A DNA stretch of 64,000 nt from Streptococcus oralis subsp. dentisani (GTDB lineage Bacteria > Bacillota > Bacilli > Lactobacillales > Streptococcaceae): contig NZ_CP034442.1 in the NCBI RefSeq assembly GCF_007475365.1, positions 1,853,001-1,917,000 of the forward strand. Reading direction: 5' to 3'. Shown in pieces: positions 37,490 through 46,932 of this stretch (its first letter is position 1; each line of letters begins with the position of its first letter). The notes under the pieces were generated by a model. That model was not told where the DNA came from and ran no database searches. It worked only from the letters and a program-made list of their open reading frames with translations. The position numbers and the translations under genes were made by a program.

Positions 37490-37541
37490 TTTTATCATCT
37501 TGAAATAAAGAATGATAGACGAGGGTAAGTCATATTTTTAA

Positions 37542-37570
37542 TTGCATTCCCAAGTGTTTTTTGCTAAGCT
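37542..37570 (+). promoter_or_regulatory. pepO promoter
   Basis: -35 TTGCAT (37542-37547), 17-base spacer, -10 TAAGCT (37565-37570) preceded by TGC. Confidence 0.6.
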
Positions 37571-37603
37571 AGGAATAAGTGAAAATATGAAAGCGAGAAC
37601 AAG

Positions 37604-39496
37604 ATGACACGTTATCAAGACGATTTTTATGATGCAATCAATGGCGAATGGGAAAAAACAGCTGTGATTCCAGCTGATAAATCTCGAACAGGTGGTTTTA
37701 TTGACCTTGATGAGGAAATTGAAGAGTTGATGCTAGCGACTACGGACAAGTGGTTGGTAGGTGAGGATATCCCAGAGGATGCTATCCTCGCCAACTTTGT
37801 TAAGTACCATCGCATGGTACGTGATTTTGACAAAAGAGAAGCAGATGGGATCAAGCCTGTCCTTTCTCTACTTAAGGAATACCAAGATTTGGAGAGTTTT
37901 GCAGATTTTACCAGCAAACTAGCAGCGTTTGAACTAGCTGGTAAACCAAACTTCTTGCCATTTGGTGTTTCACCAGACTTTATGGATGCCAGAACCAATG
38001 TTCTCTGGGCAAGTGCACCAGGGACGATTTTGCCAGATACGACTTACTATGCTGAAGACCATCCTCAACGTGAGGAGTTGCTAGGTTTGTGGAAGGAAAG
38101 TACCACAAATCTTCTCAAAGCCTATGATTTTTCAGATGAGGAAATCGCAGACTTATTAGAGAAACGATTGGAATTGGACCGTCGCATTGCGGCTGTGGTG
38201 CTTTCTAACGAAGAAAGTTCAGAATATGCCAAACTCTACCATCCATACGCTTATGAAGATTTCAAGAAATTTGCCCCTGCCCTACCTCTAGATGACTTCT
38301 TCCAAGCAGTTCTTGGACAAACTCCAGATAAGGTTATCGTAGACGAGGAACGTTTCTGGCAAGCAGCAGACCAATTCTATAGTGAAGAAGCATGGCCTTT
38401 GCTCAAGGCAACCTTGATTTTGGCTGTGGTGAATCTTTCAACTAGCTATCTCACAGATGAGATTCGTGTCTTGTCAGGTGCTTATGGACGTGCCCTTTCA
38501 GGTGTTCCAGAAGCTCAGGACAAGGTCAAGGCGGCTTATCACTTGGCTCAAGGTCCTTTCAAGCAAGCTCTCGGTCTCTGGTATGCGCATGAAAAATTCT
38601 CTCCAGAAGCTAAGGCAGACGTAGAGAAAAAAGTAGCGACCATGATTGATGTTTACAAGGAACGCTTGGCTAAGAACGACTGGCTCACACCTGAAACGCG
38701 TGACAAGGCCATTGTCAAACTCAATGTCATCAAGCCTTATATCGGTTATCCAGAGGAATTGCCAGAACGCTACAAGGACAAGGTAGTGGATGAAACAGCC
38801 AGCCTCTTTGAGAATGCCCTAGCCTTTGCGTGTGTGGAAATCAAGCACAGCTGGAGCAAGTGGAACCAGCCGGTTGATTACAAGGAGTGGGGAATGCCAG
38901 CTCACATGGTTAATGCCTACTACAATCCTCAGAAGAACTTGATTGTCTTTCCAGCTGCTATCTTACAGGCGCCTTTCTATGACTTGCATCAGTCGTCTTC
39001 GGCTAACTACGGTGGTATTGGTGCGGTTATTGCCCACGAGATTTCTCATGCCTTTGACACAAATGGCGCGTCCTTTGATGAAAATGGTAGTCTCAAGGAT
39101 TGGTGGACAGAGAGTGACTATGCTGCCTTTAAAGAAAAAACGCAGAAAGTTATCGACCAATTTGATGGCCAAGAATCTAACGGCGCAAGTATCAACGGAA
39201 AACTAACCGTATCAGAAAACGTTGCCGACTTGGGAGGAATTGCTGCAGCCCTTGAAGCTGCCAAGAGAGAACCAGACTTCTCTGCTGAAGAATTCTTCCA
39301 CAACTTTGCTCGTATCTGGCGTATGAAAGGCCGTCCTGAGTTGATGAAACTCATGGCCAGTGTCGATGTGCACGCGCCTGCCAAACTCCGTGTTAATGTC
39401 CAAGTACCAAACTTCGATGACTTCTTTACAACATACGATGTCAAAGAAGGCGATGGTATGTGGCGTTCACCAGAGGACCGTGTGATTATTTGGTAA
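37604..39496 (+). CDS. pepO: M13 endopeptidase O (neprilysin-like)
   Basis: The 630-residue zinc peptidase has H478-E-I-S-H482 (helix IAHEISHAFDTNG), the downstream glutamate in NVADLGGI, and substrate-binding VNAYYNP. No signal peptide or membrane segment, so it is made as a cytosolic protein, although the pneumococcal orthologue is found on the surface and binds host proteins. Divergent from psaBCA. The ribosome site before ATG 37604 is weak (GCGAGA). Confidence 0.95.
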   Translation: MTRYQDDFYDAINGEWEKTAVIPADKSRTGGFIDLDEEIEELMLATTDKWLVGEDIPEDAILANFVKYHRMVRDFDKREADGIKPVLSLLKEYQDLESFADFTSKLAAFELAGKPNFLPFGVSPDFMDARTNVLWASAPGTILPDTTYYAEDHPQREELLGLWKESTTNLLKAYDFSDEEIADLLEKRLELDRRIAAVVLSNEESSEYAKLYHPYAYEDFKKFAPALPLDDFFQAVLGQTPDKVIVDEERFWQAADQFYSEEAWPLLKATLILAVVNLSTSYLTDEIRVLSGAYGRALSGVPEAQDKVKAAYHLAQGPFKQALGLWYAHEKFSPEAKADVEKKVATMIDVYKERLAKNDWLTPETRDKAIVKLNVIKPYIGYPEELPERYKDKVVDETASLFENALAFACVEIKHSWSKWNQPVDYKEWGMPAHMVNAYYNPQKNLIVFPAAILQAPFYDLHQSSSANYGGIGAVIAHEISHAFDTNGASFDENGSLKDWWTESDYAAFKEKTQKVIDQFDGQESNGASINGKLTVSENVADLGGIAAALEAAKREPDFSAEEFFHNFARIWRMKGRPELMKLMASVDVHAPAKLRVNVQVPNFDDFFTTYDVKEGDGMWRSPEDRVIIW

Positions 39497-39499
39497 GAC

Positions 39500-39527
39500 A
39501 AAAACCAAGGAAATTTTCCTTGGTTTT
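39500..39527. terminator. Bidirectional terminator after pepO
   Basis: A 14-base perfect stem: AAAAACCAAGGAAA (39500-39513) and its complement (39514-39527), A/T flanks on both sides; serves pepO and the convergent hydrolase gene. Confidence 0.85.
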
Positions 39528-39534
39528 TTGCTTG

Positions 39535-40164
39535 CTAGAAAAAGGGATTAAAAGTCTTTTCGTGAGCGATAGTCGTAGCTGGACCATGCCCAGGATAGAC
39601 ATCGTAGTTAGGAAGAGTAAAGAGTTGCGTCTGAATGCTATGGAGGAGTTGTTCCGTGCTACCGGTAGGAAGATCGGTCCGTCCGATGGTTTCTCGGAAT
39701 AGAGCATCTCCCGTCAAGACTAGATGAGCATCAGGAAAGACCAGAGAAACACCGCCAATAGAGTGGCCAGGTGTTGGCAATACTGTAAAACGGAATTCTT
39801 CGATCCAGTATTCCTCGTTAAAGACATAGGTGTGCTCAGCTGGTTTGCAGACGACATCCTCCATATCGTCGTGTCGTGGGAGGCCAGAGAGATTGTCTAC
39901 AGGAGTGTAGAGCCAGCTGGCTTCACTTTCTGCGACGTAGACTGGGGGATTTCCAAAAGTATCTCTGACCAAGTCAAGGCTCATAATATGGTCGTAGTGG
40001 GTGTGGGTCAAGAGAATTGCACAGATGGGTTTGTTGATTTTTTCGATAGTTTTGCGAATAGCTTCCCAATGGCTACCAGGGTCGACCACAATCAGGTGTT
40101 GGTCCCCCTCTATGTAGTAGGTATTTTCATAGGCAACGGGATTCACGGTTTTATGGATTTTCAT
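39535..40164 (-). CDS. Metallo-beta-lactamase-fold hydrolase (glyoxalase II-like)
   Basis: A 209-residue protein with the full metal-binding set: THTHYDH (about 55-61), His in PTPGHSIGG, Asp in LTGDALF and His in YPGHGPATT. The length fits the short glyoxalase II-like hydrolases that cleave thioesters such as S-lactoylglutathione; streptococcal substrates are not known. Monocistronic or at the end of a run. Confidence 0.88.
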   Translation of the reverse strand: MKIHKTVNPVAYENTYYIEGDQHLIVVDPGSHWEAIRKTIEKINKPICAILLTHTHYDHIMSLDLVRDTFGNPPVYVAESEASWLYTPVDNLSGLPRHDDMEDVVCKPAEHTYVFNEEYWIEEFRFTVLPTPGHSIGGVSLVFPDAHLVLTGDALFRETIGRTDLPTGSTEQLLHSIQTQLFTLPNYDVYPGHGPATTIAHEKTFNPFF

Positions 40165-40248
40165 AGGATTTCCTCTCTCAAAGAATGTACTGATACCAGT
40201 ATAACACAGAAGAGAGGGCTTAGGGTATCAGAAGGTCTTTTTCCTACC

Positions 40249-41322
40249 TTAACGATTTTTCCAAGCTTGGTAGCGGGTGTCGATCAAGAGTTGGGTTAGG
40301 CGTCCCATGGTTTCTTTTTCTTCGGGAGTGAGGGATTGAGCTTGGACAAAGAGATGGTGAATGTGTTCAATGACCTTGAAGGAAGAAAGATCGTTGATAG
40401 AGGAGATACCTGCATCAAGAATGATTCCAAAAAAGAGGTCGAAGTAGAGCTGCAGTTCCTCGTCAGGAACTGTTTCAACCCATTCCTTGAAAGTAGTATC
40501 GACTTGTTGGCTGTCACTATTGGTCTCATCCAGTTGGACAAAGTGTTTGTTTTCAACCTGCCAACTAAAGGTGTCGTGCTGGGCAATACCACCAAGGGCA
40601 GTGCTTCGAACGACGATTTTCTTATCAGGGATTTCCAGCATCATCCCGATGATAGAACCTTGTGGGACAAATACTTTCGTTCTTTCCATCATGTTTTGAT
40701 AGCCAGCTGTTTCTGTCAGTTCCTTGTGAAGTCCGGGCGCATCAAAAGTATAGACAGCGACAATGTTTTTCTGTAAGTTTGGATCAAGTTGACTGGCAGC
40801 ATAGACGGCTAGATTGCCCCCTTTTGAGTGCCCTGCCAGGATAACCTTTTGGTTGGGATGTTGGGCAAAAAAGTCCTGTAAATACTGGAGAGCATGTTTT
40901 TGAGCTGGAATTTCCTTCATATAGGTCATATGGAAATCTTCTTTCCAACCGATGATACTGTCATCAGTTCCACGAAAAACAAGCAAATAGGTATCGAGAC
41001 TGATACGATAAGTCATGGCTGCAAACTGTTTTTGCAATTCAGGATCGATATCGTTGATAAAGTCTGAGAGCTTGCAATTTTTAAACCGTTTGTGTTGAAC
41101 GAGCTGATCCAATAACTGGAGACGGTTTTTATTGGTCAACATAGTCGTTTCTCTAGGGATTTGAGGTGCTAGTTCTATGAGACGCTTTGGTTCTTGGGCA
41201 ACTACATCATCAAAAGCAAGGTAGGTTAATTCAGTCAGGGCAAGAACATCTAACTCGTTCACGGGGAGGTCATAAAAGGAATCGTATGCTATATCATTCA
41301 GGTAGTCAAAAATATTGGCCAT
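40249..41322 (-). CDS. DUF2974 lipase-like alpha/beta hydrolase
   Basis: A 357-residue protein with a nucleophile elbow GHSKGGN (Ser about 175) and an upstream oxyanion-type VFRGTDDSIIGWKEDF. This is the Mbeg1-like DUF2974 family, common in Firmicutes as intracellular lipase-like proteins without known substrates. No signal peptide. AAGGAG precedes the ATG. It ends 84 bases before the hydrolase gene at 40164 on the same strand. Confidence 0.85.
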   Translation of the reverse strand: MANIFDYLNDIAYDSFYDLPVNELDVLALTELTYLAFDDVVAQEPKRLIELAPQIPRETTMLTNKNRLQLLDQLVQHKRFKNCKLSDFINDIDPELQKQFAAMTYRISLDTYLLVFRGTDDSIIGWKEDFHMTYMKEIPAQKHALQYLQDFFAQHPNQKVILAGHSKGGNLAVYAASQLDPNLQKNIVAVYTFDAPGLHKELTETAGYQNMMERTKVFVPQGSIIGMMLEIPDKKIVVRSTALGGIAQHDTFSWQVENKHFVQLDETNSDSQQVDTTFKEWVETVPDEELQLYFDLFFGIILDAGISSINDLSSFKVIEHIHHLFVQAQSLTPEEKETMGRLTQLLIDTRYQAWKNR

Positions 41323-41433
41323 AAAAGCTCCTTTCTCTATGTCTATCCTATCACATTTACCAAGAATTAGCTAGTAGACTTGTTCGAATGACCTAGTAGG
41401 GTTTGATTGAAATACATAGAAGACAGATTGCTC

Positions 41434-42210
41434 CTATTTCAAACCTCTAAACGAGCTTACTTGTATATTTTTGCTATCGACTCCATTTTCCTTTAAAAAA
41501 TTCTTCATCTCATTTACATCATCAGGCTGACCTGTGATGAGATAGCTGGCTTGATTGCCGTATTCATCAATAGCACGTTTTAAAAATTCTTGACTTTGAG
41601 AAAGTTCATCGTTAGTTTTATAAGTAAAATTCGGTATTTTTTGAGCCAGTTCTTTCATCTCATTATCGAAAATAGTAACTCCTTTGTCAAAATGATTGAG
41701 TATAATCGGGCATTTACCAGCCCACTCTTTGATAAGGGGGCGTAGAGCAGAAATGCCGACATCAGATGCAAAGCAAACTAGTGGCTTATTCGTATCTTTA
41801 ACAGTCAAAGAGGAATCCAGCCAACTCATCTCAATCTCACTGCCAGCCGGTAAATGTGTCAAGGTGTTCTTAAAGTTGCTACCACTATTATGAGTCAAAA
41901 TGAGAATTTCATCTTCATCAGGTGTGGAGGCAATGGTTAGCCATCGACTGGTTTGCTCTCCCTTAGCTTCATATTTACTAGCAGTAGACGAGGTATCAGG
42001 GAGTGTAAACTTAGCATAAGCCCCAGCTTTCCAGATTTGATGACTCGGTTTTGTGATATGAATTAAATATAGATCTCCGATGGGGTTTTCGATGGATTTT
42101 ATCGATAATGTCTGGCTTCGTCCAAGATAAGCGATGGCACCCCAAGTTATAAGGATTAGGACTCCAAGTGTAGATAGAATGATAATGAACATTTTTTTAC
42201 CTCTTTTCAT
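41434..42210 (-). CDS. Membrane-anchored FNR-like flavin reductase domain protein
   Basis: A 258-residue protein with one N-terminal membrane segment (about 7-29), then a ferredoxin-NADP reductase-like body: GAYAKFTLPD, the FAD motif SRWLTIAST (about 89-97), the NAD(P) motif CFASDVGISALRPLI (about 146-160) and the closing YLITGQPDDVNEMKNFLKENG. It is thus predicted to pass electrons from NAD(P)H to an unknown acceptor at the membrane. A second start at 42192 after AGAGG is equally possible. A TetR-type dyad lies 27 bases before ATG 42210. Confidence 0.75.
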   Translation of the reverse strand: MKRGKKMFIIILSTLGVLILITWGAIAYLGRSQTLSIKSIENPIGDLYLIHITKPSHQIWKAGAYAKFTLPDTSSTASKYEAKGEQTSRWLTIASTPDEDEILILTHNSGSNFKNTLTHLPAGSEIEMSWLDSSLTVKDTNKPLVCFASDVGISALRPLIKEWAGKCPIILNHFDKGVTIFDNEMKELAQKIPNFTYKTNDELSQSQEFLKRAIDEYGNQASYLITGQPDDVNEMKNFLKENGVDSKNIQVSSFRGLK

Positions 42211-42236
42211 TTTTTATGACCCCTGTTCTTAATTTT

Positions 42237-42265
42237 ATGAATGAACTTGAAGAAAATTCATTCAT
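42237..42265 (-). promoter_or_regulatory. TetR-type operator before the reductase gene
   Basis: ATGAATGAA (42237-42245) and TTCATTCAT (42257-42265), perfect arms with an 11-base spacer. The same arms recur at 42883-42910. Confidence 0.75.
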
Positions 42266-42294
42266 TTTTTTCAAAAAATAAAGAAATCCATTCT

Positions 42295-42858
42295 TTATTT
42301 TAGAACTCCTTTAATGAAGTTGGTTGCAAGTATTTCAACAGTTTTACCAATATTTGGAAAATCTTTTTCTGTGATATGCATATCCATATAGTAAAACAGA
42401 TTATAAACCTGTAAAATATCTTGAATCTTTTCTGGCGAGTACCCTTCAGCCTGCATACGATTTGTAAAAGTTTTAACTAGAAACTGATGAAATGGATTTG
42501 CGACTTTGCCTTCTTCCGAGGAATAGTAGCTGTGCAACTCATCTGCTATGGCAGGATTGTACCATTCTGCAAGGATTTTATTGGAAGAAACGAGAGTTCT
42601 GGACTGAGCAAAGAGTTGAGCAATGAGGTCGATCATGTCAATTTCCCAATCCAGTTCTTCGATCATAGCTTGGCGTGCACGGTTGTTTTCATCTATATAG
42701 ATGTCTAGAAAAATAGCTTCTTTACTCTCGTAATAGTTATAAAAAGAGCCGACTGCCACACCAGCTTGCCTAGCAATTTCTGAAATCCCTGTCGCCTTGT
42801 AACCTTTTTTCGAAAAAACTTCATAGGCCGCTGTCTTTAAAGCTTGTTTTTTGTCCAA
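42295..42858 (-). CDS. TetR-family regulator
   Basis: A 187-residue repressor with an N-terminal helix-turn-helix (TAAYEVFSKKGYKATGISEIARQAGVAVGSFYNYY, given in part as ARQAGVAVGSFYNYYESK) and a helical ligand domain. It should bind the two matching dyads on either side of its gene, controlling itself and the FNR-like reductase. The inducing ligand cannot be told. It is transcribed toward the reductase gene, with 84 bases between. Confidence 0.88.
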   Translation of the reverse strand: MDKKQALKTAAYEVFSKKGYKATGISEIARQAGVAVGSFYNYYESKEAIFLDIYIDENNRARQAMIEELDWEIDMIDLIAQLFAQSRTLVSSNKILAEWYNPAIADELHSYYSSEEGKVANPFHQFLVKTFTNRMQAEGYSPEKIQDILQVYNLFYYMDMHITEKDFPNIGKTVEILATNFIKGVLK

Positions 42859-42882
42859 TCTGATTTAGCCTCCTTTGTTTTA

Positions 42883-42910
42883 TGAATGAATAAATTATTT
42901 TGTTCATTCA
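42883..42910 (-). promoter_or_regulatory. TetR-type operator before the tetR gene
   Basis: TGAATGAA (42883-42890) and TTCATTCA (42903-42910), perfect arms, 12-base spacer. Located 25 bases before the start codon, so it should cover the promoter. Confidence 0.75.
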
Positions 42911-43062
42911 CATTTTAACAAATCCTAGCTGGCTTGTCAATAAGAAGGCTAGATCTATTAAATAAGTGAAAGAAATGCTAACTAAATGAATACAAAAAGG
43001 AAAAATAGGATAAGGCTGGAACTATAGTTAAAAATAAGGTATGATATCAATGGGATTATTCT

Positions 43063-43151
43063 CTATTTAGCTATCGTTTCCTAATTTGGATTTGAAAAAT
43101 AGATAGCCAAATAGTTGAGATACTAATCCATAGATTTTTTATTAGGGTATT
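43063..43151 (+). promoter_or_regulatory. Inverted repeats in the leader of the two-component operon
   Basis: CTATTTAGCTATC (43063-43075) pairs with GATAGCCAAATAG (43102-43114) with one mismatch; a second imperfect stem is ATACTAAT (about 43122) with ATTAGGGTAT (about 43142). A TATGAT -10-like box lies near 43040. The 325 bases between tetR and this operon hold these and the TetR dyad, and no gene. Confidence 0.45.
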
Positions 43152-43183
43152 TGATATTTTGAACAAGAGTAAAGGAGGAGCGC

Positions 43184-43861
43184 ATGCACAAAATTTTACT
43201 AGTAGAGGATGACCAAGTCATTCGGCAACAAGTTGGGAAATTGCTCTCTGAGTGGGGATTTGAGATCGTTTTGGTAGAAGACTTTATGGAAGTGCTGAGT
43301 TTATTTGTCCAGTCGGAACCTCATTTGGTCCTCATGGATATTGGTTTGCCACTTTTTAATGGTTATCACTGGTGTCAGGAGATTCGTAAGATTTCCAAGG
43401 TGCCCATTATGTTTCTGTCTTCGAGAGATCAGGCTATGGATATCGTCATGGCGATCAATATGGGAGCGGATGACTTTGTGACCAAGCCTTTTGACCAGCA
43501 GGTCCTTTTGGCTAAGGTTCAGGGCTTATTACGCCGTTCCTATGAGTTTGGGCGGGATGAAAGTTTGCTAGAGTATGCAGGTGTGATTCTCAATACCAAG
43601 TCTATGGATCTGCACTATCAAGGTGAAGTCCTGAGCCTAACCAAGAATGAATTTCAAATTTTGCGGGTTTTGTTTGAACATGCGGGCAATATCGTGGCGC
43701 GTGATGACCTGATGCGGGAACTCTGGAACAGCGACTTTTTTATCGACGACAATACCCTGTCTGTTAATGTTGCTCGTTTGCGCAAAAAGCTTGAGGAACA
43801 AGGCTTGGCAGGCTTTATCGAAACCAAGAAAGGGATAGGATACGGACTGAAACATGCTTGA
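43184..43861 (+). CDS. BceR-type response regulator
   Basis: A 225-residue OmpR-type regulator: receiver domain with phospho-acceptor D52 (LMDIGLPLFNGY) and K102 in VTKPFDQQ, and a C-terminal winged helix (LTKNEFQILRVLFEHAGNIVARDDLM). Length and pairing with a short-loop kinase put it with the BceR group, which turns on ABC exporters against bacitracin and lantibiotics. AAAGGAGGAG precedes the ATG; it overlaps the kinase gene by eight bases. Confidence 0.88.
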   Translation: MHKILLVEDDQVIRQQVGKLLSEWGFEIVLVEDFMEVLSLFVQSEPHLVLMDIGLPLFNGYHWCQEIRKISKVPIMFLSSRDQAMDIVMAINMGADDFVTKPFDQQVLLAKVQGLLRRSYEFGRDESLLEYAGVILNTKSMDLHYQGEVLSLTKNEFQILRVLFEHAGNIVARDDLMRELWNSDFFIDDNTLSVNVARLRKKLEEQGLAGFIETKKGIGYGLKHA

Positions 43862-44828
43862 TTGGAAACTATTTTTTCTAGCCTATCTGCGTTCTCGTAG
43901 TCGCATCTTTATCTATATTTTTTCGTTGGGTTTTCTTGTCCTACTCTTTCAGTTTCTGTTTGCTAGTCTAGGATCTTATTTTCTTTATTTTTTGCTGCTC
44001 AGTAGTTTTTTGACCTTCCTATTTTTGGCTTGGGATATATTTGCAGAAGCTCAGGTTTATCGACAGGAAGTACTCTATGCTGAGCGAGACCCCAAGTCTC
44101 CTCTGGAATGTGCGCTAGCAGAAAAGCTCGAAGAGCGTGAATCTGAATTATATCAAAAGAAGTCTGAAGCGCAGAGTAAGCTGACGGATTTGCTTGATTA
44201 CTACACCTTATGGGTTCACCAGATCAAGACGCCCATTGCGGCTAGTCGCCTTTTAGTAGCAGAAGTCTCTGATCGGGAGGTCAAGCAGCAACTGGAACAG
44301 GAAATTTTCAAGATTGACTCCTATACCAATCTGGTGTTGCAGTATCTTCGTTTAGAAAGCTTCCACGATGACTTGGTATTTGAAAAGGTCCAAGTGGAGG
44401 ACTTGGTCAAGGAGATGGTTCGTAAGTACGCTCTTTTCTTTATCCAGAAGGGACTAACAGTCAATCTACATAATCTCGACAAAACCATCGTGACCGATAA
44501 GAAGTGGTTGTTGGTCGTCATTGAACAAATCCTCTCAAACAGCCTCAAATACACCAAGGAAGGTGGACTAGAGATTTATATGGAGGGTCAGGAGCTCTGT
44601 ATCAAGGATACGGGGATTGGGATTAAAAACAGTGATGTACTCCGAGTCTTTGAACGTGGTTTTTCAGGCTACAATGGTCGCCTGACCCAGCAGTCATCTG
44701 GACTTGGACTCTACCTATCCAAGAAAATTTCTGAAGAACTTGGCCACCAGATTCGTATCGAGTCTGAGGTCGGGACAGGAACGACAGTAAGAATCAAGTT
44801 TGCCGATATAAATCTGAGAATTGAGTGA
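43854..44828 (+). CDS. BceS-type intramembrane-sensing histidine kinase
   Basis: A 324-residue kinase. Two membrane helices (about 15-35 and 38-60) with almost no outside loop, then a phospho-acceptor box HQIKTPIA (H122) and an ATPase domain with NSLKYT, DTGIGI and SSGLGLYLSKKI. Such kinases usually detect nothing themselves and take their signal from a BceAB transporter. Here the transporter next door is broken. Confidence 0.88.
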   Translation: MLDWKLFFLAYLRSRSRIFIYIFSLGFLVLLFQFLFASLGSYFLYFLLLSSFLTFLFLAWDIFAEAQVYRQEVLYAERDPKSPLECALAEKLEERESELYQKKSEAQSKLTDLLDYYTLWVHQIKTPIAASRLLVAEVSDREVKQQLEQEIFKIDSYTNLVLQYLRLESFHDDLVFEKVQVEDLVKEMVRKYALFFIQKGLTVNLHNLDKTIVTDKKWLLVVIEQILSNSLKYTKEGGLEIYMEGQELCIKDTGIGIKNSDVLRVFERGFSGYNGRLTQQSSGLGLYLSKKISEELGHQIRIESEVGTGTTVRIKFADINLRIE

Positions 44829-44900
44829 GCATAATAGATAAGAGCCCAGGATAAGACAACTGGGCTTTTCTACCTTTAACTGTGTATCCTAGTAAATTAT

Positions 44901-45550
44901 TTGCTTGGGCGTTTCCGGTTAAAAAATAAAAATCAACCAGACTTTGTGAAAGGTCATCTACAAAATCAAGCTATTCTTTTAACATCAGACTATAATTATC
45001 TAGTCGTATCCAATCTTCAATCCTTCCTAAGAACTGGTGGGTGCAACATCAAAATGCAGAAATTACTAGTGAACTCGCTGGTGGGATGGATGTGACTGTA
45101 AGCGAAGAGGGACAGTTGAAACTAGCTGATGATTATCCAGACTGTCTTAATAAATCGATATTACGTTTTGAAGATCAGGCTAGTCTTGTTTACGGCTCTG
45201 TTCGAGCAATTACCAGTGAGCAAATCAATGAGATTTTTGGTGAGTTCTTCTTTATCGGTATCTTCCTTTTTATTATTTTTATGGTTGGTGCAGTATTAAT
45301 TATCCACTATAAACAAATCTCTGAGGGATATGAAGATCACGAACGCTTTATCATCTTGAAAAGGGTAGGTCCTGATCAAAAGCAGATCAAGCAAACCATT
45401 AACAAGCAAATCTTGACCGTTTTCTTTCTTCCTGTAATTTTTGCCTTCCTCCATTTGGCCTTTTCTTATCATATGCTTAGTTTGATTCTCAAGGTCATTG
45501 AAGTAGTTGATGCGACCATGATGTTAACGATAATCTTACCTATCTGTTAA
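44901..45550 (+). pseudogene. Remnant of a BceB-type ABC permease
   Basis: From about 45041 the frame encodes 169 residues with a TM segment and the streptococcal FtsX-like permease tail: FFIGIFLFIIFMVGAVLIIHY (read in parts), KQISEGYEDHERF, KRVGPDQKQIKQTINKQ. Similar-looking coding (SDYNYLVVSNLQSFLRTGG) precedes it in another frame, so a frameshift lies near 45035. The N-terminal two thirds, the C-terminal end and the partner ATPase gene are missing. No ribosome site fits a new start. It is therefore decayed. Confidence 0.72.
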
Positions 45551-45587
45551 ATTGATAGATTTCTTCAGAGAAAGACTGTAAAATTTT

Positions 45588-45596
45588 TGATATAAT
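45588..45596 (+). promoter_or_regulatory. Extended -10 before the DUF389 gene
   Basis: TGATATAAT; the leader to ATG 45739 is about 135 bases. No gene is seen in it. Confidence 0.6.
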
Positions 45597-45738
45597 GTTA
45601 AGGATAGACTGACGGATGCTTAAAGGATAATTTTCAAAAACATAACAGGTGAGAATTAAAAATATGTAAGATTGAACAGAAGTCTCTCTACCATCATCCA
45701 AGCAGAAACAAGATTATATGAAATAAAAGGAGTAACCA

Positions 45739-46788
45739 ATGACCAGAAATTATTCAACACGTGAATATCGTGAGAAATTATATGATGATCTTCATGTTCG
45801 ATTAAGAGATACAGTGATTTTGATGTGTGCGATTTTTATTGCCTCTATAGGTTTAAATATGAATTCAACAGCTGTCATTATTGGAGCCATGCTGATTTCC
45901 CCTCTTATGACATCGATTGTTGGACTCGGATTTGGTTTAGCTATTTTTGATATGCGTTTAATCAAGCAATCTCTAGAGGTTTTATTTACTCAAGTATTGG
46001 TCAGTTTGCTTGTCTCGACTTTATATTTCTGGATTTCCCCCTTATCTTATGCAAGTAGCGAGTTGATTGCACGAACCTCTCCAACCATTTGGGATGTTCT
46101 CATTGCTATTGCTGGTGGGATAGCAGGTGTAATTGGGTCACGGAAAAAAGAAGCAAACAATATCGTGCCAGGAGTAGCCATTGCAACAGCTCTGATGCCA
46201 CCTATCTGTACTGCAGGATATGGTTTAGCTAACGGGAATGTACGATTTTTATTTGGGGCTCTCTATCTTTTCTTGATCAACTGTGTCTTTATCATGCTAG
46301 CCAACATTATTGGAACAAGAATTTTGATGAGAAAATCTCCCTTAAGTTCATTTAAAGAGCTAAACATTAAAATGAAAATTGGCTTGATATCCTTGATTGT
46401 ATTATTGGTTCTTCCAGCCAGTTATTCAGCAGTCACTCTGACGATAGATCAAGCGCGAAAAGAAGGAATCAAACAGTTTGTAGCAAAAGAGTTCGCTAAT
46501 CACACGGTCATTAATCAAGTCTACAAGTCAAGGAACAATGAATTGGTCTTAACGGTTGTTGGAGATCCGATTTCAGAAGAAAAATTAGAAACGCTCCATC
46601 AAAAACAAGCCTCTTACGGTATTCAATCTGTTCAATTAAAAGTCAATCAAGTCCATAATTCGATAAAATTAGATAGTGAGATGACCAAGGAATTTTATGA
46701 AAACATTAACAAGTATATCAATCAAAAACTCTCTGAAAAAGATTCACAAAAAGATCTCGTAAAAGAAAATGAAGCAGACAAGGATTGA
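45739..46788 (+). CDS. DUF389 membrane protein
   Basis: A 349-residue protein with six or so membrane segments in the first 230 residues and the DUF389 hallmark GLNMNSTAVIIGAMLISPLM, then SRKKEANNIVPGVAIATALMPPICTAGYGLANG. The last 110 residues are soluble and charged. Family function is not established. AAAGGAG lies well placed before the ATG. It is a single-gene unit ending near a strong bidirectional hairpin. The region after it (46789-46932) has only an imperfect repeat (TGTTGG 46822-46827 with CCAACA 46843-46848). Confidence 0.88.
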   Translation: MTRNYSTREYREKLYDDLHVRLRDTVILMCAIFIASIGLNMNSTAVIIGAMLISPLMTSIVGLGFGLAIFDMRLIKQSLEVLFTQVLVSLLVSTLYFWISPLSYASSELIARTSPTIWDVLIAIAGGIAGVIGSRKKEANNIVPGVAIATALMPPICTAGYGLANGNVRFLFGALYLFLINCVFIMLANIIGTRILMRKSPLSSFKELNIKMKIGLISLIVLLVLPASYSAVTLTIDQARKEGIKQFVAKEFANHTVINQVYKSRNNELVLTVVGDPISEEKLETLHQKQASYGIQSVQLKVNQVHNSIKLDSEMTKEFYENINKYINQKLSEKDSQKDLVKENEADKD

Positions 46789-46932
46789 GGATATTGAACT
46801 TATCTAACTCATGGAAGCAAATGTTGGGAGGATATCCTATATCCAACAGTTAGTGGATAGAAAGGATTGTTGATGAGGATACCATTTGTGGTGGTTTGAC
46901 CAATCACGACTAGCTCAGGTTAATAAAATATA

